Counted from the first letter of the stretch, positions 6,409-14,493 are shown. The stretch is DNA of 16,081 nucleotides from Oscillospiraceae bacterium (GCA_017440425.1 JAFSHJ010000205.1:1-16081), one strand, 5' to 3'. Notes: generated from the sequence alone by a model not told the origin. Numbers and translations are program-made.

Positions 6409-8940
6409 ATGAAACTCTCATTTTCAACCCTCGGCTGTCCCGATTTCAGTTGGTCCGATATCTATTCCATGGCCAAAGATTTCGGTTTTGACGGCATTGA
6501 AGTTCGAGGCATTGGCGACGAGATGTTCTCTTTGAAGGCAAGACTCTTCACAGACGAGCAGCTGCCCAACACCATTGAAACCCTCAAAAAAATGCATCTT
6601 GAGATCGCCTGCCTTTCTTCCAACTGCGTTCTCAACTGCGATGACGAGGACAGCGCTGTTGCAGCCGAAATTTCCGAATACATAAACCTTGCCTCCAAGC
6701 TTGGCACACAGTATATTCGCCTTATGTGCGAACCCACCGCCGCCCCCATGGTAGAGGTGGACGATGCAAAGGTGCTTGCCATTCTTGCAAAGGTCATTCC
6801 CCTTGCTGAGGAAAAGAACGTTACCCTCCTGCTGGAGACCAACGGTGCTTACTGCGATTCCAAGCGCCTTGCCTCCGTGCTGGATGCAGCCCAGAGCGAC
6901 CACGTTGCCGCACTTTGGGATATCCACCACCCCTACCGCTATGCCAACGAATCCCCCGAGACCACCCTGCAGACTCTCGGTGCTTACATTAAATACATCC
7001 ACATCAAGGATTCCATTATGGAGGGCGGTCAGGTTAAATACCGTCTGCTGGGCGAAGGCGACCTGCCCATCGACGATTTCATCCGAGTACTCAAATCCAT
7101 CAACTACGAGGGCTTCATCTCCCTTGAATGGCTGAAAAAATACGATCCCGAGCTCAGCGATGCAGGTATCGTGTTCCCCCACTATTCCAACTTTATGGCA
7201 CAGTATCTCGGCGACGGCTGTCAGACAAGACGCCTCTACGACAACAATGCCAAAACCGGCAAGTATCTCTGGCCGAAGGAGCACCTCATCGACCTCACCT
7301 TCCCCCAGCTGCTGGACCGTGTTGTTGACGAGTTCCCCGATCAGTACGCATTCAGATACACCACTTTGGATTACACCCGCACCTATTCCCAGTTCCGCGA
7401 TGACGTTGACCGCTTTGCAAGAGCTCTCATCGCAATGGGTGTAAAACCCGGATCCCACGTTGCAATTTGGGCAACCAACGTTCCCGCATGGTATATCACC
7501 TTCTGGGCAACCACCAAGATCGGTGCCGTTCTGGTCACCGTCAACACCGCATATAAGATCCACGAGGCTGAATATCTGCTCCGCCAGTCGGACACACACA
7601 CCCTCGTTATGGTGGACGGCTACAAGGATTCCGACTACGTTGCAATTATGAACGAGCTCTGCCCCGAGCTTGCAACCTCCAAAAAGGGCGATCCTCTCCA
7701 CATTAAAAAGCTGCCCTTCCTGCGCAACATCATCACCGTTGAATCCGAACAGCCCGGCTGCTACACATGGGCTGAGGCAAACGCTCTTGCCGAAAAAGTC
7801 CCCGCAGAAGAGGTCTACCGCCGCGCTGCCGCCATTGACAAGCACGATGTCTGCAATATGCAGTATACCTCCGGCACCACCGGTTTCCCCAAAGGTGTTA
7901 TGCTCACCCACTACAACGTTGTTAACAACGGCAAGGCCATCGGCGACTGCATGGATCTCTCCACCGCAGACCGCATGATGATCCAGGTCCCTATGTTCCA
8001 TTGCTTCGGAATGGTGCTTGCAATGACAGCATCTGTCACTCATGCCGTCACCATGTCCCCCATCCCCGCTTTCTCCCCGAAGAAGGGTCTGGACTGCATC
8101 AACCGCGAGAAGATCACCGCATTCCACGGTGTTCCCACCATGTTCATCGCAATTCTCTCTCACCCCGACTTTGACAAAACCGATTTCAGCCATATGCGCA
8201 CCGGAATCATGGCAGGAAGCCCCTGCCCCATCAAGGTCATGCGTGAGGTTATTGAGAAAATGCATATGCCCGAGATCTGCATAACCTACGGACAGACCGA
8301 GGCAAGCCCCGCAACCACAATGAGCAAAACCACCGACTCCATTGAGGCACGAGTAAACACCGTTGGTAAAGCTATCTTTGCAGTTGACTGCAAGATAGTT
8401 GACCCCGTGACCGGCGAAGATCTGCCCGATAACGTGGACGGCGAGTTTGTTGCCAAGGGCTACAACATCATGAAGGGCTACTACAAGATGCCTGCTGCCA
8501 CCGCCGCTGCCATCGACAAGGACGGCTGGCTCCACACCGGCGACCTTGCCCGCCGCGACGAAAACGGTTACTACAAGATCACCGGACGCATTAAGGATAT
8601 GATCATCCGCGGCGGTGAGAACATCTATCCCAAGGAGATCGAAGACTTCATCTACACCCATCCGAAGGTATCCGACGTTCAGGTCATCGGCGTACCCGAC
8701 AAGCAGTACGGCGAAGAGATCATGGCCTGCGTGATCCTCAAGGAGGGCGAGACCTCCTCCGAGGAAGAGATGAAGGAATATGTTCTCACCCACATGGCAA
8801 AGCATAAGGTTCCCCGCTATGTCCGCTTCGTTGAAAGCTTCCCCATGAACGCAGCAGGAAAGATCCTCAAATATAAAATGCGTGAAGAGGCAGTTGAATA
8901 CCTCAACCTGCAGGAAGCAAGCAAAATTGAAACCGCATAA
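6409..8940 (+). CDS. Fusion of sugar-isomerase-type TIM barrel and AMP-forming acyl-CoA synthetase
   Basis: The 843-aa protein has two enzyme modules. Residues 1 to about 270 form a xylose-isomerase-like TIM barrel (AP endonuclease 2 / IolE-IolI group) with plausible metal ligands E143 (LLETN), D171 (WDIHHPY), H198 (YIHIKD) and E240 (ISLEW). Residues about 290-840 are a full FadD-like adenylating enzyme: P-loop YTSGTTGFPKG (486-496), YGQTE (627-631), TGD (710-712), GRIKDMIIRGGENIYP (726-741) and the catalytic lysine K818 in NAAGK. It should activate a carboxylate to an acyl-CoA; the acid is not evident. The start at 6409 has SD AAGGAGG; the frame stays open back into the T-box leader, but those codons are leader RNA. 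Codon use is strongly C-ending, suggesting high expression. It is monocistronic, between the T-box and a terminator. Confidence 0.93.
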   Translation: MKLSFSTLGCPDFSWSDIYSMAKDFGFDGIEVRGIGDEMFSLKARLFTDEQLPNTIETLKKMHLEIACLSSNCVLNCDDEDSAVAAEISEYINLASKLGTQYIRLMCEPTAAPMVEVDDAKVLAILAKVIPLAEEKNVTLLLETNGAYCDSKRLASVLDAAQSDHVAALWDIHHPYRYANESPETTLQTLGAYIKYIHIKDSIMEGGQVKYRLLGEGDLPIDDFIRVLKSINYEGFISLEWLKKYDPELSDAGIVFPHYSNFMAQYLGDGCQTRRLYDNNAKTGKYLWPKEHLIDLTFPQLLDRVVDEFPDQYAFRYTTLDYTRTYSQFRDDVDRFARALIAMGVKPGSHVAIWATNVPAWYITFWATTKIGAVLVTVNTAYKIHEAEYLLRQSDTHTLVMVDGYKDSDYVAIMNELCPELATSKKGDPLHIKKLPFLRNIITVESEQPGCYTWAEANALAEKVPAEEVYRRAAAIDKHDVCNMQYTSGTTGFPKGVMLTHYNVVNNGKAIGDCMDLSTADRMMIQVPMFHCFGMVLAMTASVTHAVTMSPIPAFSPKKGLDCINREKITAFHGVPTMFIAILSHPDFDKTDFSHMRTGIMAGSPCPIKVMREVIEKMHMPEICITYGQTEASPATTMSKTTDSIEARVNTVGKAIFAVDCKIVDPVTGEDLPDNVDGEFVAKGYNIMKGYYKMPAATAAAIDKDGWLHTGDLARRDENGYYKITGRIKDMIIRGGENIYPKEIEDFIYTHPKVSDVQVIGVPDKQYGEEIMACVILKEGETSSEEEMKEYVLTHMAKHKVPRYVRFVESFPMNAAGKILKYKMREEAVEYLNLQEASKIETA

Positions 8941-8954
8941 CTTTTGGCACAACA

Positions 8955-8988
8955 AACGCCGTATGGAAGCTCCATACGGCGTTATTTT
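8955..8988 (+). terminator. Intrinsic terminator of the fusion gene
   Basis: A perfect 13-bp stem (8955-8967 / 8971-8983) with an AGC loop is followed by ATTTTTG, beginning 14 bp after the stop codon. On the minus strand no T-run follows, so it mainly serves the plus-strand gene. Confidence 0.93.
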
Positions 8989-9043
8989 TGTATATTTTTC
9001 TGCTAATATTACTGTTTGTATATATTTTTCGCCATTTTCAGTC

Positions 9044-9943
9044 TTAATTTTCATTATAAGCACGGTCTATTAGATACTGCGCCTTTTCAAAATCTTCTTT
9101 GCTCTTAATAATGATTCTAAGATCACCCGTTCCCCAATGCCCTTTGCTTCTTACATCTTCTATAAATCCCGGAATCAAATCAACCGTATCTGGATTCAAT
9201 TTTAAATGGAGCAAAATAGAAGCTTGATATACTTCAACACACACAAAATTTTTCGCTTTTTTAAATGCTACATACAATTTCAACTGATTCTCGGAAATAT
9301 CATCTCCCAAAGACAATACATAGTCTTTTATTGAATAAAACAAGTTTTGATGTTTTTCGCCTGCCTCAGCAAAATACTGCTTAAAATCTTTATCTTTTCC
9401 TATGTTCTTTTTTATCGGTTGTAAAGTCGGTTCTTCAGCAATCGGCTGAACTTGTGGTGCATTCAAGTGCTCTAAAGCAATTAAGTTATCACCAAATTTT
9501 CGATATCTTACAAGTTTAATATTTCTCTGCATTTGATTAACTGCGTGCTCATCAAATTTTGTAAAATCATTCGCAATACAGATAACACACGGCATACTCC
9601 AATCAATGCTCTCGGCTTTTTCCTGTCCGAGAACTTCCATAACCAGTAATTTAAAATCTGCTTTGTGGTCAAGCAGCCAATCAAGATAAAATAATCCTTG
9701 GTTTATTACATTTTCATTTACACTTCTCTTATATTCAAAAATCACAGGGCAGTTATTCTCATCAATGCCGATACTGTCCATCCGTCCGTTTGTAATTCGA
9801 TATTCGGACTTCAAAAATGTCACACCAAAAAATGTTGACATATTTTCTTCTAAAAGTTTCTGCAGCTCTTTCTCTAAAGTCACCTGCTTGGACGGTAATT
9901 CTTCAACTTTCCCTTTTATGCTAAAAAGTTTTATGTCAGCCAT
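9044..9943 (-). CDS. DUF5655-type protein with PD-(D/E)XK nuclease-like N-terminal domain
   Basis: This is a 299-aa soluble protein. Residues about 40-110 carry GRMDSIGID...VIFEYKR, which fits a PD-(D/E)XK nuclease core (D56, E70, K72) as in DUF91/NucS-like domains. After a linker (about 163-195), residues about 197-297 resemble the DUF5655 domain (FVCVEVYQ, GHWGTGDLRIIIKSKEDF), often found at the C-terminus of such proteins. A nucleic-acid-related or defence role is possible; no function is established by the sequence. Start ATG has SD GGAGG at 7 nt. It lies 54 bp downstream of ligA on the same strand and converges on the T-box fusion gene. It is clearly more AT-rich than ligA, which hints at separate acquisition. 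Confidence 0.85.
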   Translation of the reverse strand: MADIKLFSIKGKVEELPSKQVTLEKELQKLLEENMSTFFGVTFLKSEYRITNGRMDSIGIDENNCPVIFEYKRSVNENVINQGLFYLDWLLDHKADFKLLVMEVLGQEKAESIDWSMPCVICIANDFTKFDEHAVNQMQRNIKLVRYRKFGDNLIALEHLNAPQVQPIAEEPTLQPIKKNIGKDKDFKQYFAEAGEKHQNLFYSIKDYVLSLGDDISENQLKLYVAFKKAKNFVCVEVYQASILLHLKLNPDTVDLIPGFIEDVRSKGHWGTGDLRIIIKSKEDFEKAQYLIDRAYNEN

Positions 9944-9997
9944 TTTTAATCCTCCATTTTTTATCCAAACACTAAATATTATTCAACACAAGTTATT

Positions 9998-11977
9998 TCA
10001 GCCAATCATCGCGATAAGTTCAGCCTCGGATATCACGGTGATGCCCAGCTCGTTTGCTTTGACAAGCTTGCTGCCTGCATCTTCGCCGGCGAGAACGAAG
10101 TCTGTCTTTTTGGAGATGCTGCCCGAAACTTTGCCGCCGTTATCGGTTATCAATTTGGAGGCTTCGGTGCGGGTCATTGTGGGGAGGGTGCCTGTGAGAA
10201 CAAAGGTCTTGCCCGCAAATTTGTCTCCGCGGACTATTTTCTCCTGGGTCATCACAACTCCAGCCTCTTTAAGACGTGCAATGAGTTCGATGCTTCGCTC
10301 GGATGCAAAATATTCCGCAACGCTCTCTGCCATAATGCCGCCGAAGCCCTCTATCTTTTCTATCTCTTCACGGCTTGCAGATGCAAGTGCGTCGATATCT
10401 CCGAAGTTTTCTGCCAGCAAAACAGCTGCCTTCTGACCGATGTTTCTTATACCCAAAGCACACAGCAGCTTGGCAAGTCCCGCTTTTTTGGAGCGTTCCA
10501 CCGCTGCCAGCAGATTGTGGGCACTTTTTGCGCCCAAGCCTTCAAGGGATGCAATTTTCTCTCTGTCGAGGGTGTACAGGTCGGCGCAGGAGGAGACCAT
10601 TCCCTCTGCCACCAGTTTTTCTATAACGGCGCCGCCCAGACCTTCGATATCCATGGCATCACGGGAGGCAAAGTGGGTCAGGTTGCGGAGCAGCTGCACG
10701 GGACAATCGGGGTTGACGCAGCGAAGCACCGCTTCGGCATTGTCGCGGACAGTCTGCGCTCCGCAGGCGGGACATTTTTCCGGCAGGGTGAAATATCCCT
10801 CGTTTTCGCCTTTTTCCGCAAGACCCAAAACCTCGGGAATTATCTCTCCGGCTTTGCGCACGATGATTTTATCCCCCACGTTCAGGTTCATTCCGCTGAT
10901 GAAATCCTGATTGTGGAGCACCGCTCTTGACACGGTGGTGCCTGCCAGCGTTATGGGTTCAAACACGGCAACGGGAGTTATGGCGCCGGTTCTGCCCACG
11001 TTTATCTGTATCTCTTTTAGGGTGGTCACCTTTTCTTCGGGGGGATATTTGAACGCCACCGCCCAACGGGGATATTTTGCGGTGGAGCCGAGAGCTTCTC
11101 TCAATGCAAAATCATCAATTTTAACAACGGCACCGTCTATATCAAAACCGTAGCTGCCGCGGTTTTCTCCGATTTTTTCTATCTCTGCCTGCAGCTCTTC
11201 CCCGTTTTTGCAGCGGGTGTAGCTGGGAATGACTTTGAAGCCAAGGCGTTTCAGATAATCCAGCGACTGCGAGTGGGAGGAAAGCTGTTCACCCTCCACC
11301 TGCTGAATGTTGAAAACAAAAATGCTCAGCTTGCGTGATGCGGTTATCTTTGGGTCTTTTTGGCGCAGAGAGCCTGCCGCAGCATTTCGGGGGTTTTTAA
11401 AAGGCTTCTCTCCCGCTATCTCCTGACGCTCCACCACCTGATCAAAGCTGCTCTGCGGCATATACACCTCGCCGCGCACCTCCAGATAGGCAGGTTTTTC
11501 TTTGAGGGAAAGGGGGATTGCGGCGATGGTACGCAGATTTTCGGTCACGTCTTCGCCGGTGTCGCCATCGCCTCTGGTGGAGCCGCGGACAAACACGCCG
11601 TCACGGTATTCCAACGAAACGGAGAGGCCGTCTATTTTCGGCTCTACAATATAATCCACCTCACCCACAGCGTCGGTTGTCCTGCGGTAAAAATCCTTCA
11701 GCTCATCCATGCTGAAAACATCTTGCAGGCTCTCCATTCGCACGGTGTGAACCACCTCAGCAAAGGTGTTGTTTCCCTTGCCGCCTACACGGAGGGTGGG
11801 AGAATCGTCTGTCTGCAAATCGGGATATTCTGCCTCAATGTTCTCCAGCTCACGGTAGAGCATATCGTATTCATAGTCAGGCACGGCAGGGTCATCCATC
11901 ACATAATAGAGATATCCGTAGTGATTGAGCTTTTCCCTCAGCTCTTTTGCTCTGCTTTCAGCATAACTTCTTTCCAT
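9998..11977 (-). CDS. ligA: NAD-dependent DNA ligase
   Basis: The 659-aa protein is a full-length LigA, the essential enzyme that seals nicks in replication and repair using NAD+. The Ia domain (HYGYLYYVMDDPAVPDYEYD, 19-38) binds NMN. The adenylation domain has the catalytic lysine K114 in PKIDG and the RGDGDTGEDVT motif (135-145). An OB fold (about 320-390) precedes the four-cysteine zinc finger (C402, C405, C420, C425), helix-hairpin-helix repeats (about 435-560) and a C-terminal BRCT domain (about 585-659, FAGKTFVLTGTL). Every expected domain is present. The start ATG has SD GGAGG at 5 nt. It follows yunB by 33 bp on the same strand, so co-transcription is likely. Confidence 0.98.
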   Translation of the reverse strand: MERSYAESRAKELREKLNHYGYLYYVMDDPAVPDYEYDMLYRELENIEAEYPDLQTDDSPTLRVGGKGNNTFAEVVHTVRMESLQDVFSMDELKDFYRRTTDAVGEVDYIVEPKIDGLSVSLEYRDGVFVRGSTRGDGDTGEDVTENLRTIAAIPLSLKEKPAYLEVRGEVYMPQSSFDQVVERQEIAGEKPFKNPRNAAAGSLRQKDPKITASRKLSIFVFNIQQVEGEQLSSHSQSLDYLKRLGFKVIPSYTRCKNGEELQAEIEKIGENRGSYGFDIDGAVVKIDDFALREALGSTAKYPRWAVAFKYPPEEKVTTLKEIQINVGRTGAITPVAVFEPITLAGTTVSRAVLHNQDFISGMNLNVGDKIIVRKAGEIIPEVLGLAEKGENEGYFTLPEKCPACGAQTVRDNAEAVLRCVNPDCPVQLLRNLTHFASRDAMDIEGLGGAVIEKLVAEGMVSSCADLYTLDREKIASLEGLGAKSAHNLLAAVERSKKAGLAKLLCALGIRNIGQKAAVLLAENFGDIDALASASREEIEKIEGFGGIMAESVAEYFASERSIELIARLKEAGVVMTQEKIVRGDKFAGKTFVLTGTLPTMTRTEASKLITDNGGKVSGSISKKTDFVLAGEDAGSKLVKANELGITVISEAELIAMIG

Positions 11978-12010
11978 TTTATCCTCCGTAAAGCTCGGAT
12001 GAGCAGCTGC

Positions 12011-12646
12011 TCACTCCGCAAAATTATTTCCGCCAAAATAGACCTGCGGTATCTCGCCAATCAGCACCGTCTCCGCCAAAATGCAGTTGGTTGTTACCTC
12101 TGCGGGGATGCTGTAGCCTGCCAGCACCGCCGTGATTCCCACCTCTACATTCAGCGACAGCTGATGTTTTGTCTGGTTTATTCCTGCGGCTTCAAATTTA
12201 TCTGCCACCGATGTGTTTATTTTGCCCGCCGACAGTAGCAGTATCTCAACCTCGGGGCCCCTTGCCGAAAACATTCCAACTCCCAATAGACTTCCCAACG
12301 GCACCGAAACGGATATCCGCTGTTTTCCCTGCAGTTTTTCGGCTACTCGCTGTGTGATCAGCGTTTTTAATCGGTTTAGCGTTACTGTATCTGCCCGCAC
12401 TGCTTCAATTCTGCCGTCCACACTGCGGACAATCTCCACCAACTCGCCGTAGCTCAGGCTCTGCTCCTCCAACACATCATAAACGCTCTCTTCAATCAAC
12501 TGTGTTGCCGCCAGCGATGTCCGATATAACGCCAAGGATTCCACCGTTGGACGAAGCTGTCTCTCAAACAGCACAAGCGTTGCCAACAGCAAAGTTCCCG
12601 CGGCAATCATCAGCAGTGCCGCTTTTGTTTTGTTTTTATGTTTCAT
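12011..12646 (-). CDS. yunB: Sporulation protein YunB-like
   Basis: The 211-aa product has a basic N-terminus, one membrane anchor (about residues 9-28) and an extracytoplasmic domain with YunB family features: RQLRPTVESLA after the anchor, TVTLNRLKTLIT, ISVSVPLGSLLGVGMFSARGPEVEI, a GINQTKHQL block and the closing AETVLIGEIPQVYF. In Bacillus yunB belongs to the sporulation regulon, but its biochemical role is unknown. I prefer the ATG at 12646, next to the charged residues before the anchor, though its SD (GGATGTGAG) is mediocre. A GTG at 12688, in frame, would add 14 residues; a 7-bp hairpin (12661-12679) lies between the two candidates. ligA follows 33 bp downstream. Confidence 0.9.
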   Translation of the reverse strand: MKHKNKTKAALLMIAAGTLLLATLVLFERQLRPTVESLALYRTSLAATQLIEESVYDVLEEQSLSYGELVEIVRSVDGRIEAVRADTVTLNRLKTLITQRVAEKLQGKQRISVSVPLGSLLGVGMFSARGPEVEILLLSAGKINTSVADKFEAAGINQTKHQLSLNVEVGITAVLAGYSIPAEVTTNCILAETVLIGEIPQVYFGGNNFAE

Positions 12647-12746
12647 CTGCTCACATCCAGATTCAGCTTTATGCTGAATTATATTCACAGGTGCCTGCCA
12701 AAGTTGCTTTTGCCTGCAATTTTTGGTGTGAGCGCTTATTTCTCGG

Positions 12747-13712
12747 TTATTTTACGCCGTATTTTCGCAAAAATGCCTCAGTATCCACCGTGAATTCTTT
12801 TCCGTCAAGATATGACAGCAGCTTATGCTCCTCTGCAGAGGGGCTGTCTTTGGGAAAGCTGAACTTCAGTTTATAGGAACATAACGCCTGGTTTTTGAAT
12901 TTATTATCCCCGTCCATCTTGCCGTATTTGGTGTCGCCCAGCAGAGGGTGTCCCACATCGGCAAACTGCGCCCTTATCTGATGGGTGCGGCCTGTTATCA
13001 GATTTGCCTCAACAAGGTCGTATTTCTCAAGGCGCTTCAGCACCTTATATTCGGTGACGGCAGTCTTTGCGCCATCCTTGCGGGATTTTGTCACCGAGAC
13101 CATATTGTTTTCGCTGTCCTTGGCAATATAGCCACTGAGTCTGCCCTTTGGCTGTTTGATGTGACCCTTTATTATGCAGATGTAGCGTTTGTCAATTTCG
13201 CGAAGGCGTATCTTTTCGTTGAGAATTCTCAGTGATTCCGCATTTTTCGCCGCAATCACCATTCCGCAGGTGCCTCTGTCGATGCGGTTGCACAATGCAG
13301 GCACAAAAGAATTCTCTTTCTCCGGCTGATATTCCCCTCTGTCAGAGAGCAGGCGGCAGATGCGGTTGATCAGCGTATCATATTTTTCGTCAGCATCTTC
13401 GTGCACAATGAGTCCTGCGGGCTTATCTGCTATGAGAATGTTCTCATCCTCATAGACGATGTTAACCTGTGCCTGAGCAAACATAAATGGATAAGCCTTG
13501 CTGTCCTCAAAAAACTCGTCGTTTACGTAGAGGTTCATCACGTCGCCTTCCGATAGCCTGTCGGCGGCTTCGCAGCGTTTTCCGTTCAGCTTGATCCTCT
13601 TCATTCTCAAATATTTATATACCAGCGGTTGCGGCAGTCTGGGTACAGCCTTACTCAAAAACTTATCCACACGTTGTCCCGAATCGTTTTTTCCAATCAC
13701 GAATTCCCGCAT
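12747..13712 (-). CDS. RluA-family pseudouridine synthase
   Basis: The 321-aa protein isomerises uridine to pseudouridine in structured RNA, probably 23S rRNA. Residues about 11-60 form an S4 RNA-binding domain (SGQRVDKFLSKAV, LVYKYLRMKRIKLNGKR). The catalytic domain (about 83-290) shows IADKPAGLIVH (94-104), NRIDRGTCGMV (142-152) with the catalytic aspartate D145, and GRTHQIRAQFADVGHPLLGD (241-260). The catalytic loop has Asn before Arg instead of the usual His (HRLDRDTSG), as in some clostridial paralogues, so RluC/RluD specificity cannot be assigned. Start is the ATG at 13712 with SD GAGGAG at 7 nt; an in-frame TTG/CTG-type extension to 13730 would lie upstream of the SD. It is on the same strand as yunB, with about 100 bp between them. 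Confidence 0.93.
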   Translation of the reverse strand: MREFVIGKNDSGQRVDKFLSKAVPRLPQPLVYKYLRMKRIKLNGKRCEAADRLSEGDVMNLYVNDEFFEDSKAYPFMFAQAQVNIVYEDENILIADKPAGLIVHEDADEKYDTLINRICRLLSDRGEYQPEKENSFVPALCNRIDRGTCGMVIAAKNAESLRILNEKIRLREIDKRYICIIKGHIKQPKGRLSGYIAKDSENNMVSVTKSRKDGAKTAVTEYKVLKRLEKYDLVEANLITGRTHQIRAQFADVGHPLLGDTKYGKMDGDNKFKNQALCSYKLKFSFPKDSPSAEEHKLLSYLDGKEFTVDTEAFLRKYGVK

Positions 13713-13849
13713 AAAACTACTCCTCAGCAAGGGGGATTTTGCCTTGCAAAAATAAACATCTGTTGATTTTCATACAAAATACCTTTACTACATCTTAACA
13801 CAAATCGTCAGGAATTTCAACACAAGATACATGAATACAGTTTATAATT

Positions 13850-13868
13850 AAACCATAATATTTGGTTT
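13850..13868. promoter_or_regulatory. Inverted repeat upstream of the HEAT-repeat gene
   Basis: AAACCA (13850-13855) and TGGTTT (13863-13868) form a 6-bp dyad in the leader of the HEAT gene, just after a TATAAT (13843-13848) without a convincing -35. It could be an operator or chance in AT-rich DNA. The rest of the divergent gap (13713-13903) shows nothing recognisable. Confidence 0.3.
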
Positions 13869-13903
13869 TAATTTAAACTTATTTAAACAAGGAGTGCATG
13901 TTG

Positions 13904-14242
13904 ATGTCAACCGAAAAGAAAATTGCCAAGTTAGAAAAATATTCAAAGAAACAGAACATCGGTAAGCTTTCCAAATATGCTGACAGTAAGCATCCCGAAA
14001 TCCGGCTGGCCGTTGCAAAAGAGCTGGCCGGCATCAAAACAGATGAAAGCTATAACACCCTCATTATCATGCTCAAGGACAATGACTCCCTTGTCCGCAA
14101 GCAGGCTGTCCTCTCTCTCGGTGAACTGGGAAGAAACTCTGCTTTCACTCATATCAACTATATTTTAGACACCACCACCGATCCCGACCTTCAAAAGGCT
14201 TGTCGGAATTCGCTTTCCAAAATACATAATACAGAAGTATAA
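13904..14242 (+). CDS. Small HEAT-repeat protein
   Basis: The 112-aa protein is built of HEAT-like helical repeats: SKYADSKHPEIRLAVAKELAGI, then YNTLIIMLKDNDSLVRKQAVLSLGELG, then a third degenerate unit ending near the C-terminus. Such repeats form protein-binding scaffolds; no partner or catalytic site is visible. It has no signal peptide or membrane segment. Three in-frame starts lie close together (ATG 13898, TTG 13901, ATG 13904). The SD AAGGAG (13889-13894) is best placed for the ATG at 13904 (9 nt), since 13898 is only 3 nt away. It is divergent from the pseudouridine synthase gene. Its mRNA probably runs to the terminator at 14392. Confidence 0.85.
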   Translation: MSTEKKIAKLEKYSKKQNIGKLSKYADSKHPEIRLAVAKELAGIKTDESYNTLIIMLKDNDSLVRKQAVLSLGELGRNSAFTHINYILDTTTDPDLQKACRNSLSKIHNTEV

Positions 14243-14313
14243 CGCTCCATACCCTGTCAATTTCTGTTTTTCCTTTTTACGCCATTTTATTTTATATTTT
14301 GCTTTCTACTTTT

Positions 14314-14381
14314 CGGCCACATACACCTCACCTGTCGTGATAACCAAACGGTGACCGGATATCACGACTTCAACCTGGCCG
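14314..14381. other. Structured intergenic element (nested inverted repeats)
   Basis: An outer 6-bp pair (CGGCCA 14314-14319 / TGGCCG 14376-14381) encloses a perfect 9-bp pair (GTCGTGATA 14334-14342 / TATCACGAC 14360-14368) with a 17-nt loop that contains a GGTGACC palindrome. Ten bases later a terminator follows. The arrangement looks like a folded RNA (an mRNA 3' end, a small RNA or a leader). I do not recognise it as a known riboswitch. On the minus strand the same bases lie in a 57-codon open frame (14306-14479). Confidence 0.55.
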
Positions 14382-14391
14382 ATCTTTCGTT

Positions 14392-14426
14392 GCGGACGGT
14401 ATCTTATTTGATACCGTCCGCTTTTT
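14392..14426 (+). terminator. Strong intrinsic terminator between HEAT gene and ABC exporter
   Basis: A perfect 12-bp, GC-rich stem (14392-14403 / 14410-14421) with a TTATTT loop is followed by five T residues. It most simply ends the HEAT-gene transcript and the structured element before it. It could alternatively be part of an attenuator for the exporter. Confidence 0.93.
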
Positions 14427-14429
14427 ATT

Positions 14430-14449
14430 ATACAGGATATCTCCTGTAT
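14430..14449. repeat. 8-bp inverted repeat upstream of the exporter promoter
   Basis: ATACAGGA (14430-14437) and TCCTGTAT (14442-14449) form a perfect dyad with a 4-nt centre, lying 45 bp before the putative exporter -35. The size and form suit an operator for a dimeric repressor, but no regulator is encoded nearby in the window. Confidence 0.45.
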
Positions 14450-14493
14450 TAAGCCCCATATTTCAGTTTTTATCCACACCTTTTTTCAAAAAC

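Noticed and set aside
6424..9063. An 879-codon open frame antisense to the whole fusion gene.
   Set aside because: The opposite strand has clear acyl-CoA synthetase motifs, an SD and a T-box. The antisense product is a Gly/His/Val-rich string with no recognisable domain, as expected from the mirror of strongly C-ending codons, and it crosses the terminator at 8955-8988.
12661..12679. A 7-bp hairpin upstream of yunB as a terminator.
   Set aside because: No T-run follows on either strand and it falls inside the probable leader of yunB.
14314..14381. A ykkC/guanidine or other known riboswitch for the ABC exporter.
   Set aside because: I could not find the conserved core motifs of the riboswitch classes I know, and an independent promoter lies downstream of the element.
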